Source: Gammaproteobacteria bacterium (lineage in GTDB: Bacteria > Pseudomonadota > Gammaproteobacteria > Pseudomonadales > Azotimanducaceae). From it: a stretch of DNA of 64,000 nucleotides. The stretch is taken from positions 1-64,000 of the forward strand of contig VXNY01000016.1 of assembly GCA_009840305.1 (NCBI GenBank). The letters run 5' to 3'. A program made the position numbers and the translations under genes. Shown here piece by piece: positions 55,223 through 64,000 of this stretch (position 1 is the stretch's first letter; each line of letters opens with the position of its first letter). The notes beneath the pieces are model-generated. The model was not told where the DNA came from, searched no databases, and worked only from the letters and a program-made list of their open reading frames with translations.

Positions 55223-56208
55223 AGGAAAATCGATTCATTCACAATCGTGAGGAGATTTGGAGATCGTATGAAAATGCGCTCGACCAATATGAACGCACTA
55301 GAAAATTACAAACTTCGACAAGCGTAGAGGAATTCGTTGATCTATACCGTGCGGTGTCGCATGACTTAACGGTAGCGCGCACCCGACACTACGGAGCGAA
55401 CCTCATCACGCGCCTCAATACACTAGTCCTCCGCGGACACAACTTGGTCTACTTCTCCCGCACTGGTTGGCTCGAAAATATTTTTCGTTTCTATACAAAT
55501 ACATTTCCTAGAGAGGTGCGCAAACATAAGAAATGGGTACTCACTTCGCTATTCCTGTTCACTCTTCCTTGGCTAGCTGTGTCTTATTGCATTTCTCAAT
55601 CTGACACTTTCATCTACACAGTGATGGACAGGAGCACCGTAGCAAGCTTTGAGCAAATGTACGACCCAAACTCCCCTTTGCGGGAAATAGTTCGTGAGGA
55701 ACCGTTAACCCGAATCCAAGCGTTTGGTAGGTACATACAAAATAACACCTCTATTGGTTTAGTAGTGTTCGTTTCAGGAATTGGTTTTGGCTTGCTCACA
55801 ATTTTCGTGCTACTGGTAAACAGTGTATTTTTGGGCTCTGTGTTTGCACATTTGACCGTTATCGGTTTTGGATCGACGTTGTATCCGTTCACAATAGGAC
55901 ACGGAGCGCTTGAACTGACGGCCATAGTCATCGCGGGGGCAGCGGGATTGCGTTTAGCGGGAGCGCTGTACTTCCCGGGTACCTTGGGGCGACAAACCGC
56001 GCTCCGGCAAGGAATTCGTGAAGCGATGACACTGGCTGCAGGTTTTTTTACCATGTTCATCTTGGCAGCGTTCATTGAGGCATTTTGGTCACCCCTAAGC
56101 CTACCTCCGCCTATTGTCAAGTACGTCGTGGGTGGCATCTTATGGATACTGGTAATTTCATATTTTTTGTTTGCGGGCCGGAGTGAAATTTCAAGACTCG
56201 CAGGTTGA
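55219..56208 (+). CDS. SpoIIM-like (stage II sporulation protein M family) membrane protein
   Basis: 329 residues. A cytosolic N-terminal domain (FVDLYRAVSHDLTVARTRHYG) precedes membrane helices with FGLLTIFVLLVNSVFLGSVFAHL and the HGALELTAIVIAGAAGLRLA motif of the family. In Bacillus SpoIIM works with peptidoglycan hydrolases at engulfment; in non-sporulating bacteria its role is unknown. ATGA overlap with the preceding RDD gene. Confidence 0.85.
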   Translation: MKENRFIHNREEIWRSYENALDQYERTRKLQTSTSVEEFVDLYRAVSHDLTVARTRHYGANLITRLNTLVLRGHNLVYFSRTGWLENIFRFYTNTFPREVRKHKKWVLTSLFLFTLPWLAVSYCISQSDTFIYTVMDRSTVASFEQMYDPNSPLREIVREEPLTRIQAFGRYIQNNTSIGLVVFVSGIGFGLLTIFVLLVNSVFLGSVFAHLTVIGFGSTLYPFTIGHGALELTAIVIAGAAGLRLAGALYFPGTLGRQTALRQGIREAMTLAAGFFTMFILAAFIEAFWSPLSLPPPIVKYVVGGILWILVISYFLFAGRSEISRLAG

Positions 56209-57616
56209 ACTTCGTTTACGTACACCTGACGAAGCTACGGATGTAGGCGTTCTGCTGGCTCGCAGGTATTGGTGGGCGTTATTAGGCAGTTGGGCAGTTT
56301 TTGCGATTCCAATTTTTGGAGTTGCTTGCTATATACCAAACACGATCCTAGCACTCTTATTTTTTTGGTGGTTTAAACCGTTGTACGAACGACTGCCGCT
56401 ACAAGTTGTCAGCTCGGCAATTTTCTTACAGAAACACAGTTTGAAATCGGGTTTGCGAGGGGTTTTTCAATACGATACTCTGGCGTGGATGACGATATTT
56501 CGATTGTGTCCTGGTAGAAGCACGTTGACTCCGATCGCGGCATTGGAGGGTATCGAAAGTGGTACTGGTAAGATTCGAAGACGACGACAACTCATTAAAT
56601 CGCCGCTAATCAGTTCCTACTTACTTCTCCACGGCGGGATGGCCCTATGTGAGCTCATCTTGATTGCGACCGGGGTCATTTTGTACATGAAAATTTTCCA
56701 GCCAGTATTTGACGAGACGGCGGTGTCAGCTCAATTAGTTTCGATGCGGTGGGACTGGGTGTGGGATTCGCAGTCAGGTAAACTGGTAATCCTCAGCCTA
56801 CTATTAGCCAGCTCAGCGTTTATCGCTCCTTTCTATGTTTGTGCTGGATTTGGTTTGTACATCAATCGTCGAATCGGATTAGAGGGTTGGGACCTGTATC
56901 TTGGCTTACAGAGATTGATTACTCGACTGAGCGTGGTATGTCTCGCACTCGTAATCCTTCTCCCCGTAGTCAGTGTAGTAGCACAAGACGCAACAGATAC
57001 TACGTCCTTGACGGTGGGCTCCAAAGCAAACGTTCGTTCCGAAATTGACGAAACGATACGTGAGCACGTAGTTCTGGAAGAGCGCTTTAGAGAGATACGA
57101 CGAGATGAAAGGAAACCCAGAAGCCCTTGGAGTGAATTGCTTCAACATTTGGCTTACTGGAGTTTCGTGGGACTGTTGGTCGCGTTGTTCGTTTGGCTTG
57201 TGGTTTGGGTAGTGTTCAGACTTCGAATCTGGGAGTTCGTCAAGAAACGATCCCGATCGAGTAAGGTCGAGGAATCTGAAGTCTCTATTATCGCGGATGC
57301 AAAAAAGGGAGTGGACCTGCCATCCGATGTAGTCGCCAACGCCAAATTGGCCTGGAACGAAGGACGCGCTCGGGACGCCATGTCATTGCTCTATCGAGGG
57401 GCACTGCTCTTCCTAATCGCCAAATACTCGTGCCCAATTGAAGTGTGTGATACGGAACGCGTCTGTGCCCGCGTGATTGCTCGGCGAGTACCGTCACTGA
57501 GTACCGTTTTTAACAAACTCAGTTTGCATTGGCAACAAGTAGCTTACGGCAAAAAAACACTTGCCGACCGAGAGTTTCGACAACTCCTTTCACAATATGA
57601 AGATTCGTTCGCGTAG
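56183..57616 (+). CDS. DUF4129-like membrane protein of the MoxR operon
   Basis: About 477 residues from GTG 56183 (TTG 56171 also possible), overlapping the SpoIIM-like gene. Several membrane helices in the first two thirds include LLARRYWWALLGSWAVFAIP. The C-terminal cytosolic part shows NEGRARDAMSLLYRGALLFLIAKY and SLHWQQVAYGKKTLADREFRQLL, typical of DUF4129-type proteins next to MoxR. Function unknown. Confidence 0.75.
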   Translation: MKFQDSQVELRLRTPDEATDVGVLLARRYWWALLGSWAVFAIPIFGVACYIPNTILALLFFWWFKPLYERLPLQVVSSAIFLQKHSLKSGLRGVFQYDTLAWMTIFRLCPGRSTLTPIAALEGIESGTGKIRRRRQLIKSPLISSYLLLHGGMALCELILIATGVILYMKIFQPVFDETAVSAQLVSMRWDWVWDSQSGKLVILSLLLASSAFIAPFYVCAGFGLYINRRIGLEGWDLYLGLQRLITRLSVVCLALVILLPVVSVVAQDATDTTSLTVGSKANVRSEIDETIREHVVLEERFREIRRDERKPRSPWSELLQHLAYWSFVGLLVALFVWLVVWVVFRLRIWEFVKKRSRSSKVEESEVSIIADAKKGVDLPSDVVANAKLAWNEGRARDAMSLLYRGALLFLIAKYSCPIEVCDTERVCARVIARRVPSLSTVFNKLSLHWQQVAYGKKTLADREFRQLLSQYEDSFA

Positions 57617-58841
57617 TTCCAATACCTGGGTCTACGTTCTCGTCGGTGCACTTGTTGTACTCGGCAGTGTACTCATTTTCGGCGGTTGGATTTTGTGGCG
57701 GCTAAACACCGAGGAACAAACCCAGCTCGTTCTAACTAGTGAAGCTCGCAGAGATCGATGGTTCGCGATTTCAAAGTTCAGCAAAGAATATGGATTGAAT
57801 GTACACTCGCGAGCGCAACTCAATGCAGAAAAAATGCCTGCACTATCGGATACGATAATACTTGCAGATGTACGCAGTGCAGTGATCGATGAAAGTATCA
57901 GTGCGGGATTGGAAAACTGGGTCTTACGAGGTGGTACATTGATCTATCGCGTACCTGTAGTGTATACCGATGAAGATCCTTTGAGCGCGCTAAACTCACA
58001 ATATTTCCCAAATAAGTTTATGGTTTTTGAGGAACGTGAACCCAGTATTTTTGACGCTTGGAATTTAGGATTCCTGCAAGCTCCGGTAAAGCTTCCGTGT
58101 TCCCCGTCTACACAACCCATTCAGTTTGCCAATGGGGACACTGCAAACCTCGAAAAGAGCTCACCAATTCCGCCTTACCTTGTAACCAGTGAGTCCCCCT
58201 TTGCTGAAGACATCGTGTCTTTATCGCAAATGTACTTTCTAAAAATGAACTGGGGACTCGGGACAGTGTATTTCGCAACGGACCTAGATGTTTGGTCCAA
58301 TCAACGTGTGGACTGTGCCGATCATGCGTACGTGTTCTTACATATGGTCGGAGGCACCGCCGATCCGATTACTAGTCGAACCGATGAAATCGCGGTTTGG
58401 ATTGTCCCTCGTAAGCCCGTGAATACACCACATCTTCTCAATTTAGTGTGGGACAATTATTACATTCCACTAATTGGAATCTTAATTACGTTCCTCTTGG
58501 TATTGATCGCGCGCAATGTAAGGAGTTCTCCAGCAATACATGGAATTCCAACTCCCCGCCGCGCCACAGTCGATTATGTCACCAGCGTAACAGAATTTGC
58601 TTGGCGAAAAAATGACATCAAACGTTTTTTCCGAGCTTTTCAATGGGTGAGCGAAAACCCAAAGGGAGTCTTTGGTCCTCGCAAGAGTGCAGACACAGGA
58701 GTCACAAGTGAACTCGAGAAATCCGGCTCATTAGGTACTATGAATTTCTCGCCAAAGACCGATGCAGACTTGGTCGATAACGTGAGAAAACTACAAGCGA
58801 AATTGCGTCGAAATATGCAGCCATCACTAAAAAAATCTTAA
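57597..58841 (+). CDS. DUF4350-like membrane protein of the MoxR operon
   Basis: 414 residues from ATG 57597, overlapping the preceding gene by 20 bases. N-terminal transmembrane helix (WVYVLVGALVVLGSVLIFGGWIL), a periplasmic alpha/beta domain (ADVRSAVIDESISAGLENWVLRGGTLIYRVPVVY), and a second helix (NYYIPLIGILITFLLVLIAR) before a cytosolic tail (ATVDYVTSVTEFAWRKNDIKRFFRAF). Typical of DUF4350 proteins paired with MoxR. Function unknown. Confidence 0.78.
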   Translation: MKIRSRSSNTWVYVLVGALVVLGSVLIFGGWILWRLNTEEQTQLVLTSEARRDRWFAISKFSKEYGLNVHSRAQLNAEKMPALSDTIILADVRSAVIDESISAGLENWVLRGGTLIYRVPVVYTDEDPLSALNSQYFPNKFMVFEEREPSIFDAWNLGFLQAPVKLPCSPSTQPIQFANGDTANLEKSSPIPPYLVTSESPFAEDIVSLSQMYFLKMNWGLGTVYFATDLDVWSNQRVDCADHAYVFLHMVGGTADPITSRTDEIAVWIVPRKPVNTPHLLNLVWDNYYIPLIGILITFLLVLIARNVRSSPAIHGIPTPRRATVDYVTSVTEFAWRKNDIKRFFRAFQWVSENPKGVFGPRKSADTGVTSELEKSGSLGTMNFSPKTDADLVDNVRKLQAKLRRNMQPSLKKS

Positions 58842-58859
58842 CGGAGAACCGCCATCAGT

Positions 58860-59882
58860 ATGAACGATATAGTCTCAACCGAATCAGAACAAAAACTTCA
58901 TGACGTAGACGCTCAGACGATAGAAGCAATCGACAGGTGTTCGCAATGTTTTAGTCAGATTTCAGCGAACATTTCACAAATTGTGCTTGGACAGGATGAA
59001 GTGGTCGATCACGTTTTGCAGTGTTTGATAGCGAACGGTCACGTGTTACTCGAGGGTGTGCCTGGTTTAGGTAAGACTCTGTTAGTTCGCGCCCTAGCCA
59101 CGAGCATTCAAGCGGATACGGCACGTATTCAGTTCACGCCCGACCTGATGCCAAGTGATGTTACTGGCCACGCACAGTACAGTCTGAAAACGGAAGAGTT
59201 CATTATTCGAAAAGGACCCGTCTTCACCAATCTGTTATTAGCAGATGAGATTAATCGAGCACCTGCGAAGACTCAATCAGCTCTTCTTGAGATCATGCAA
59301 GAACGTCGAGCAACTATCGAAGGGGAGAGTTTCGCAGTTGCCAAACCATACATGGTTTTAGCCACACAAAATCCAATTGAATTCGAAGGTACCTATCCTC
59401 TTCCAGAAGCTCAACTGGATCGATTCATGATCAATGCCTACATTGACTATCCTGCCGCGGACGATGAAGTCGCGATTGTTGATCAGGTAACCACCGATCG
59501 AGCCGTAGACCAACTTGACACTTCCGCTATCGAAGCTGTGGCTACCGCGGAAGACATCTTGACCGCACAACAGATAGCTTCGAGAATTCACATTGATGAC
59601 GAAGTATTGAAGTACGCTGTGGAGATAGTTCGCGCAACACGTAACTTCAATGGTGTCACTCAAGGTGCGAGTCCACGTGCAGGAATTGCTTTAGCTCGCA
59701 TGGCGCGTGGAGCCGCACTGATGAACAACAGACACTTTGTTACACCAGACGACATTCATACAACCGCATTACCTGCATTGCGACATCGCATTTCACTGAG
59801 TCCAGAGTTTCAAATTGAAGGTCTGTCCGCAGATAAAGTTTTGAGTGACATTATTGCAGAGATTCCTGCGCCAAGAACATGA
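58860..59882 (+). CDS. MoxR-family AAA+ ATPase
   Basis: 340-residue chaperone-like ATPase. Walker A GVPGLGKTLL (about 66-75), Walker B LLLADEINRAPAKTQSALLEIMQERR, sensor LATQNPIEFEGTYPLPEAQLDRFM, and arginine-rich lid (ASPRAGIALARMARG). MoxR proteins usually help assemble metal- or substrate-binding protein complexes with von Willebrand-like partners. It overlaps the DUF58 gene as ATGA. Confidence 0.94.
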   Translation: MNDIVSTESEQKLHDVDAQTIEAIDRCSQCFSQISANISQIVLGQDEVVDHVLQCLIANGHVLLEGVPGLGKTLLVRALATSIQADTARIQFTPDLMPSDVTGHAQYSLKTEEFIIRKGPVFTNLLLADEINRAPAKTQSALLEIMQERRATIEGESFAVAKPYMVLATQNPIEFEGTYPLPEAQLDRFMINAYIDYPAADDEVAIVDQVTTDRAVDQLDTSAIEAVATAEDILTAQQIASRIHIDDEVLKYAVEIVRATRNFNGVTQGASPRAGIALARMARGAALMNNRHFVTPDDIHTTALPALRHRISLSPEFQIEGLSADKVLSDIIAEIPAPRT

Positions 59883-61210
59883 GGCCTTCTAACCTCTTTG
59901 TTGGTAGTCTAGCAGGAATCACGGTGTTGGCGATACTCTCGCCGACTTTGAGACTACTTCGGTTCCCTGAGTTTCTCTACCAGTTTCTTGATCTGTCGTT
60001 GATCATTGTGGCGTGTTTCTTGCTCGCAATCATCGTCATCGACTATTTGATACTACGCAATCGGGCTGAATTTGAAGCGCATCGGGAAATGGCGAACAGC
60101 TTAGCCGTGGGACACAAAAGCAATGTAGAACTGTCCGTTCGCCATAACTCCGAACGAACTGTCAAACTGGTCATACACGATCGATGCCCTTTAGAACTCA
60201 ATCCTAAAAACTCAAAGATATCGCAAGCGGTTCCCGCGCACAGTACGGTACGCTTTGAGTATTCCGTCCATCCACGCGTCCGCGGTAACTTCGAGCTCGA
60301 ATTTGTAGACATTACTTACGATTCGATACTTGGATTCTGGCAAGCGATTGCGCATGTACCTTGTGAGACCTCTGTTCGGGTCTACCCGGACTTTGCCCAA
60401 ATCAGTAGGTATCTCCAAATTTTGTTAGCGCATCAGACGTTATTGATCGGCATGCGGAAACAGCATCGTCGTGGAAAGGGGCTCGACTTTCATCAGTTGC
60501 GCGAGTATCGCCAAGGAGATCAGTTGAATCACATCGACTGGAAGACTACCTCTAAACGTCGGGATTTGATTTCTCGCGAGTTTCAAGATGAGCGGTCGCA
60601 ACAATTATTGTTTCTAGTGGACACGGGAAAACGTATGCATGGCGACGACGAGGTGTCGCCGCTCTTTGACCAAGCCCTTGACGCAATGCTGTTGCTGTCC
60701 TATATCGCCCTCCAACAAGGGGATGGTGTGTCGGTGTATTGTTTTGGACAAATATCTCGTTGGATTCCAGAAATGAAGGGACTATCGTCAATTACTCGGA
60801 TGCTTCACCGCACCTATGACTTGCATACCGGTACTTATGCATCCGATTACATTGAAGCGGCAGAAAACGCTCTCGCACGTCACCGCAAACGATCATTAGT
60901 TGTATTGTTGACTAGCTTTCGAGACGATGATCAAGACCTACCGGTTGCACTGAAATTGCTTTCGACTCGACACATCGTCATGCTCGCGAACTTGCACGAG
61001 AGTCTTGTAGATCGTTTATATCGGACCGATGTTGACACAGCCGCTAGTGCTCTAAGCGTCTTGGGTATCGCGAGGTACATTCAGGAACGAGCGCGCGTTG
61101 TTGCGCAATGTAAAGGATCATGTAGAGTCGTGCTGGAAAGCAAACCCAAAGACCTTCCGATAAATATGGTCAATGCCTACTGGAGTCTAAAGCGTTCCGG
61201 GCAGTTTTGA
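59879..61210 (+). CDS. DUF58 domain protein, MoxR partner
   Basis: 443 residues. Two N-terminal membrane helices, a beta domain, then the DUF58 motif QLREYRQGDQLNHIDWKTTSKR and a vWA-like part (LLFLVDTGKRMH, where the MIDAS-like motif is degenerate). It is the last gene in the MoxR run. DUF58 proteins are thought to be partners of MoxR ATPases. Confidence 0.88.
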   Translation: MRPSNLFVGSLAGITVLAILSPTLRLLRFPEFLYQFLDLSLIIVACFLLAIIVIDYLILRNRAEFEAHREMANSLAVGHKSNVELSVRHNSERTVKLVIHDRCPLELNPKNSKISQAVPAHSTVRFEYSVHPRVRGNFELEFVDITYDSILGFWQAIAHVPCETSVRVYPDFAQISRYLQILLAHQTLLIGMRKQHRRGKGLDFHQLREYRQGDQLNHIDWKTTSKRRDLISREFQDERSQQLLFLVDTGKRMHGDDEVSPLFDQALDAMLLLSYIALQQGDGVSVYCFGQISRWIPEMKGLSSITRMLHRTYDLHTGTYASDYIEAAENALARHRKRSLVVLLTSFRDDDQDLPVALKLLSTRHIVMLANLHESLVDRLYRTDVDTAASALSVLGIARYIQERARVVAQCKGSCRVVLESKPKDLPINMVNAYWSLKRSGQF

Positions 61211-61305
61211 CCAGCAGAGGGTATGATCAAAGCAACCGAATTGTGAAGTACGGAAAGAAACCCAACGATCACTGCGTCTACAGACAATCCTCACGTAGTT
61301 GAACA

Positions 61306-61971
61306 ATGTCAACGACATTTAACCCTTACGAAGCACCGAAGACGGGCTTCGCCGAGACGCAATCAGACATCGAGGAGTACGAGCTTGCCACGATTAAGGA
61401 ACGGGTTTTTGCTCGAATAATCGATACGATCATACGAAACTTCACATTATTCGGGATACTGACATTAATTTGGGTCATCATGACGCTCACAGGAGATACT
61501 GTGGAGTCCCTGGGTGATTGGCTCTTATTAGATGAGGAAGATGACGGCTACAGCTTTTTTTCATTTAATCTGTTCAATCCTTACATTTACCTCGCAATCC
61601 CTTTTTCCCACGGTCTATTTCTATTAATACATGGAGTATTGTTGCACCGGTACGGCCAAACCATAGGAAAAAGGCTTTTAAAAATCGCGATAGTAGACGC
61701 CGATACACACGGGAGAGTCCCTTTAGCTCGTCTTGTGGTATTCCGCTATGTAATTTGGGACGTTCCCTGGCTGTTCAATACTATATTCAATTGGTGCATT
61801 CGTTTAGTCGATCTCGCTTTTGGACTGAGAGCGGACCGTCGAACACTTCACGACATGACCACTAACACCATCGTCGTAAAAGTCAATCGGCTGACCATTC
61901 CAAACGCGCCGACATTAGAACGACTAGCGCGACTGGCTCAGAGTCGTGGTGCTTTAAGAGTGGTGTCGTAG
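61306..61971 (+). CDS. RDD family membrane protein
   Basis: 221 residues, starting TTFNPYEAPKTG and then the RDD domain (VFARIIDTIIRNFTLFGILTLIW), a KRLLKIAIVDADTHGRVPLARLVVFRYVIWD motif, and GLRADRRTLHDMTTNTIVV near the end. A close relative is the partial gene at 63620 (both begin with NPY.AP). Function unknown. Confidence 0.85.
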   Translation: MSTTFNPYEAPKTGFAETQSDIEEYELATIKERVFARIIDTIIRNFTLFGILTLIWVIMTLTGDTVESLGDWLLLDEEDDGYSFFSFNLFNPYIYLAIPFSHGLFLLIHGVLLHRYGQTIGKRLLKIAIVDADTHGRVPLARLVVFRYVIWDVPWLFNTIFNWCIRLVDLAFGLRADRRTLHDMTTNTIVVKVNRLTIPNAPTLERLARLAQSRGALRVVS

Positions 61972-62142
61972 CAATGTCACACTGCGTTGGAGAAAGAACT
62001 ATTTAGAACTCATTCCTCATGTTCAATTGGAGTGCCGTAGCGCTCCGTAGCTCTATCGAATAGAACTCTCTTGACCAAGCAAAATGTGGAGCTCTTGACT
62101 CAGCCATACCTGACGAGATTGTCACCCTGATCGAGTATTAGG

Positions 62143-63297
62143 TCAAATCAAAGTACCATCGTTGAGGAGCGAAACGAACTCTCTATAAGGCATAATGTCT
62201 ACGGAGCCAATACGTCTTCGGTCGTCTTCAGCGGTCACTACAATCGCTGATTTCGGGTTGTGTTCTTCAATAAAGGCTTTAATTCCTCGTAGATCGCGAG
62301 ATCTCACACGGCTTTTGACTTCGACTGCTACTTGACCGTCTCCAAGAACAAAGTCAACTTCAAGTCCTGAACTGGTACGCCAAAAGGCAATGTCAAAGTC
62401 TTTCTCTAAGTAGCTCCTCGCTGCCCAAAGTTCCGTGAGTATCAAGTGCTCAAAAGATTTTCCGAACTCGGTTGTGCTAAGGTGGTCAAGGGTACGTCCA
62501 CAAACGAAATTTGCTAGTCCAACATCGAATAGGTAGAACTTGGGTTTGCTCGAAATTGTCCGACGTTTTGAAGGTTTTCTAAAAGGAAAAACGAGATATC
62601 CCACGAGTGTATCTTCAAGGATTTCGACATAGGTACGTACTGTGTGGTTACTCACCCCACAGTCTCGAGAGATGCTACTGTAATTTAAGATTTCTCCATG
62701 GAAGAATCTCATCGACTTGAAAAAGCGGGAGAAGGACTGCGCGTTACGGATATAGGCTTCGTTGTAAATTTCTGTTTCGAGATAGTTATTGACGTATGCA
62801 TCGAGGTTACGACGGAAATTTTGACGCCCGTACACAGCAGGGAGTAGCCCGCAATTCAATCCCGTCAGCAAGTCAAATTCTTTGATTTCACCTATCGTCA
62901 ACGGGTACATATGGAATCGCCATGCTCTGCCGCCGAGTAAATTGATGCCAGGAATTTTCAACTTCCGAGCACTTGACCCACATAGAACAAATGAGTAGTG
63001 TTTGTTTTCAATCAACCGGTGTACTTCATCCAAAAGGTTTGGCGCGTTTTGCACCTCATCGATTACGACAGGATGTCCTAGTTTTTCTAGCGGTCGTGCT
63101 TGGAGTATTTCACCAAGAGCAGTTGGTCGAACACTAAAACGATCTCGTTGATCAAAGTCTAAGAGGTCTATATAGATTGACTGATTGAACTTTCGACGCA
63201 AATAGGTGGACTTTCCGCACTGTCGAGGACCCCACAAGAATGCAGACTGTTTTGCAGGAAGTTGAAGGTCCAACTTGCGATCATAATATTTTTGCAC
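62143..63297 (-). CDS. ATPase with DUF4143 (AAA_14 family)
   Basis: 384 residues. N-terminal P-loop GPRQCGKSTYLRR, Walker B VVIDEVQNAPNLLDEV, and GSSARKL. A DUF4143 C-terminal domain shows VSNHTVRTYVEILEDTLVGYLVFPF and SGLEVDFVLGDGQVAVEVKS, the latter a PD-(D/E)xK-like nuclease-type motif. These widespread genes are often mobile or accessory; function not established. GTG start. Confidence 0.88.
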   Translation of the reverse strand: MQKYYDRKLDLQLPAKQSAFLWGPRQCGKSTYLRRKFNQSIYIDLLDFDQRDRFSVRPTALGEILQARPLEKLGHPVVIDEVQNAPNLLDEVHRLIENKHYSFVLCGSSARKLKIPGINLLGGRAWRFHMYPLTIGEIKEFDLLTGLNCGLLPAVYGRQNFRRNLDAYVNNYLETEIYNEAYIRNAQSFSRFFKSMRFFHGEILNYSSISRDCGVSNHTVRTYVEILEDTLVGYLVFPFRKPSKRRTISSKPKFYLFDVGLANFVCGRTLDHLSTTEFGKSFEHLILTELWAARSYLEKDFDIAFWRTSSGLEVDFVLGDGQVAVEVKSRVRSRDLRGIKAFIEEHNPKSAIVVTAEDDRRRIGSVDIMPYREFVSLLNDGTLI

Positions 63298-63619
63298 TTA
63301 ACTTCCAAAAAAGATGGATATTTGGAATTATACTTCCAATAAAACACAAAACGACTTGCACAACTTTTCGAAAGATATGTGCATTGATCAACGAGGCTCT
63401 TCGTTAGCGTGCATCTGGTCTCTCCAACTATTCGTTCACTACCTTTAGAAAGTTGTAGTTTTTGGCGATCTACTTCTGCTAAATTTGCGTTCGGATTAAA
63501 TCACTTCGTCGTTCAACCAAGGACTATCGCTATTCATAAAATTATGCGATCGCGACCAATTTCGGTTTAATGAAACGACAGGTAGAGTCGCCACATTCTC
63601 GAATTGAAACCGCCAACCT
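63298..63619. other. Gene-free stretch between divergent genes
   Basis: No coding region seen. Contains the upstream region of both the DUF4143 gene (leftward) and the RDD gene (rightward), including the TTCCAA repeats at its left end. Confidence 0.5.
63303..63339. promoter_or_regulatory. Repeated TTCCAA half-sites upstream of the DUF4143 gene
   Basis: TTCCAA (63303-63308), its inverse TTGGAA (63322-63327) and TTCCAA again (63334-63339) lie in the 40 bases before the gene start. The first two form an inverted repeat. They may be operator sites for the gene or AT-rich chance. Confidence 0.3.
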
Positions 63620-64000
63620 ATGACCGAACTTAATCCGTATATAGCACCCACTGCAGACTTAGATTACGAATTTGACATTGACGATATCGAGCTTGCAGGA
63701 CTCGGTGAACGATTCCTTGCTCGGCTGATTGATTGGATTCTACGCTGCATCATTTTTGTCATTCTTTTGATAGTTTTCTTGCCAGGTCTGGCTGCATTGA
63801 TCTTAAGAACTTGGGGAGAGAACTGGTTTGATGAAGTTGCGTACAACCCCTACGCATTAATGTGGCACGTTTTCATAAATTTCAACAATCCACTAATCAT
63901 ATATTTAATCGCGCTGACCCACATCACGTTTCTTCTTTTACAAGGAATTCCCTTAGCAATTTGGGGGCAAACTCTAGGCAAAAAGTGGATGAATATTGCG
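63620..64000 (+). CDS. RDD family membrane protein (partial, cut by window end)
   Basis: ATG at 63620 opens a frame that runs to the window end. It begins TELNPYIAPTADLDYEFDID, then the RDD domain GERFLARLIDWILRCIIFVILL, further membrane helices, and WGQTLGKKWMNIA at the edge. It is a paralog of the RDD protein at 61306 (both start NPY.AP and share the domain layout). The C-terminus is outside the window. Confidence 0.85.
   Translation, partial: MTELNPYIAPTADLDYEFDIDDIELAGLGERFLARLIDWILRCIIFVILLIVFLPGLAALILRTWGENWFDEVAYNPYALMWHVFINFNNPLIIYLIALTHITFLLLQGIPLAIWGQTLGKKWMNIA

Overview
The window looks like chromosomal DNA of a Gammaproteobacterium outside the well-known enteric groups. The evidence is the gene set: lptF/lptG, holC next to valS, bamD, murJ-ribF-lspA, rplU-rpmA-obgE, msrP/msrQ, FabY-type initiation of fatty acid synthesis, a HolD-like gene before rimI, and one tRNA-Pro(CGG). 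Base composition is moderate, and GTG and TTG starts are common. At least one core gene (lspA) seems to start with ATT, and one RDD gene perhaps with CTG.

Layout. 1-2136 (minus): a type IC-like restriction-modification locus, hsdM and the first half of hsdS, cut by the window edge inside a perfect 12-bp tandem repeat that encodes an EAEL spacer. 2350-3082: a small ACP-like protein and an RDD membrane protein. 3075-10746: LPS export permeases LptG/LptF, divergent from holC-valS, then a quinone oxidoreductase and ferrochelatase. 11013-19280: a co-directional set of mostly unrecognised envelope or secreted proteins: an alpha/beta hydrolase with its nucleophile replaced by Gly and an EF-hand tail, a 1435-residue membrane protein, two paralogous secreted proteins and an EF-hand protein. 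19466-28054: acyl metabolism, with a single-chain acetyl-CoA-carboxylase-like fusion, moaB, thiolase and FabY. 28080-31232: prfC, rimI, a HolD-like gene and a small basic protein.

31233-35735 is an accessory, gene-poor stretch. It holds a 2TM SLATT-like protein translationally coupled to an unlisted 54-residue proline-rich ORF, two perfect 16-bp palindromes (one identical to the known parS sequence), a decayed copy of phhB, an unknown protein and an orphan HsdR-N-like nuclease. The intact phhB lies at its right edge, so the phhB relic and phhB bracket the two accessory genes.

36142-50721 is core: msrQ/msrP, a GPP34 protein, ilvI-ilvH-ilvC (IlvI lacks two canonical ThDP residues), rluD, bamD, lspA, ribF, murJ, rpsT, obgE, rpmA, rplU, ispB and tRNA-Pro. 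51398-54358 holds an ABC exporter and a COG3146-type acyltransferase-like protein. 54374-61210 is a tightly overlapping MoxR operon (RDD, SpoIIM-like, DUF4129-like, DUF4350-like, MoxR, DUF58). Two further RDD proteins and a DUF4143 ATPase close the window. No IS element, CRISPR array or rRNA was seen.
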